Origin: Acridotheres tristis
Taxonomy: Eukaryota > Chordata > Aves > Passeriformes > Sturnidae
Length of the DNA: 64,000 nt
Assembly: GCA_037013685.1 (NCBI GenBank)
Contig: CM072919.1
Location: forward strand, 53,831,116 to 53,895,115
Reading direction: 5' to 3'
Shown here: in pieces, positions 63,744 to 64,000 of the stretch
Layout: the number at the start of each line of letters is the position of its first letter
Numbering within the stretch: position 1 is the stretch's first letter
Translations under genes and position numbers: made by a program
The notes under the pieces: model-generated
Database searches by the model: none
The model's input: only the letters and a program-made list of their open reading frames with translations
Told to the model about the DNA's origin: nothing

Positions 63744-64000
63744 CTGTGATGGAAAAAAAAGTATGGGAATCATCTTCCATTTAATGCTCAAACAGAAAGT
63801 CTGTTTATGTGGAGTTCTATAAGGTATTCCCACTATTCACTTCATTTTAGACGTCCAAATTCAGTGCCACACAGAGTATGACAGCTAAGCATCTCCTCGT
63901 TGTCATGGACATTTGGACAGAAGCTGATGCACCGAACAGGGAAATTTAGAGAATTTCAGCTGGATGTCTAGTACAGACCATGTAAATACACATCTCCTGA

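Overview
The window is vertebrate nuclear DNA, most likely from a bird. It carries the 3' two thirds of a DOCK8 gene on the minus strand, split into 30 short exons by GT-AG introns. It also has a CR1-type LINE fragment, an avian-type LTR retroelement fragment, a solo LTR with a 5-bp target duplication, and a CpG-island promoter in an otherwise AT-rich background. There are no bacterial features.

Layout from low to high coordinates. Positions 1-13,500 hold no recognisable coding exon and are best read as the first intron of the next gene, probably KANK1 on the minus strand. A small CpG-rich patch with a TATAAATA box lies at 159-460. Positions 13,560-14,660 are a strong CpG island with a nine-copy 31-bp tandem repeat and a good minus-strand splice donor after position 13,965. 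This is the likely KANK1 promoter and first exon, placed by position: KANK1 lies just downstream of DOCK8 in the same orientation in vertebrates I know. Positions 14,660-25,700 are intergenic and contain the solo LTR (20,984-21,600). Positions about 25,735-64,000 are DOCK8, from exon 48 (stop codon at 26,406) up to exon 19 (63,648-63,743). The window then ends inside intron 18.

I mapped every DOCK8 exon by hand. The 30 exons total 4,200 coding bases (1,399 residues plus stop) with no frameshift or internal stop, and every junction phase agrees. Human DOCK8 is about 2,099 residues, so the window encodes roughly human positions 701-2099: the end of DHR-1, the long helical-repeat middle, and the whole DHR-2 GEF domain for CDC42. 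Exon numbers assume the 48-exon human architecture, counted back from the last exon.

In birds DOCK8, KANK1 and DMRT1 are Z-linked, so the window is probably from a Z chromosome. This is inference. I found no undescribed biological system. The items most worth a second look are the 31-bp minisatellite with a 93-bp higher-order pattern inside the promoter island, the GATA/ETS-rich solo LTR between the two genes, two weak splice donors in DOCK8, and a few CpG-dense noncoding patches.
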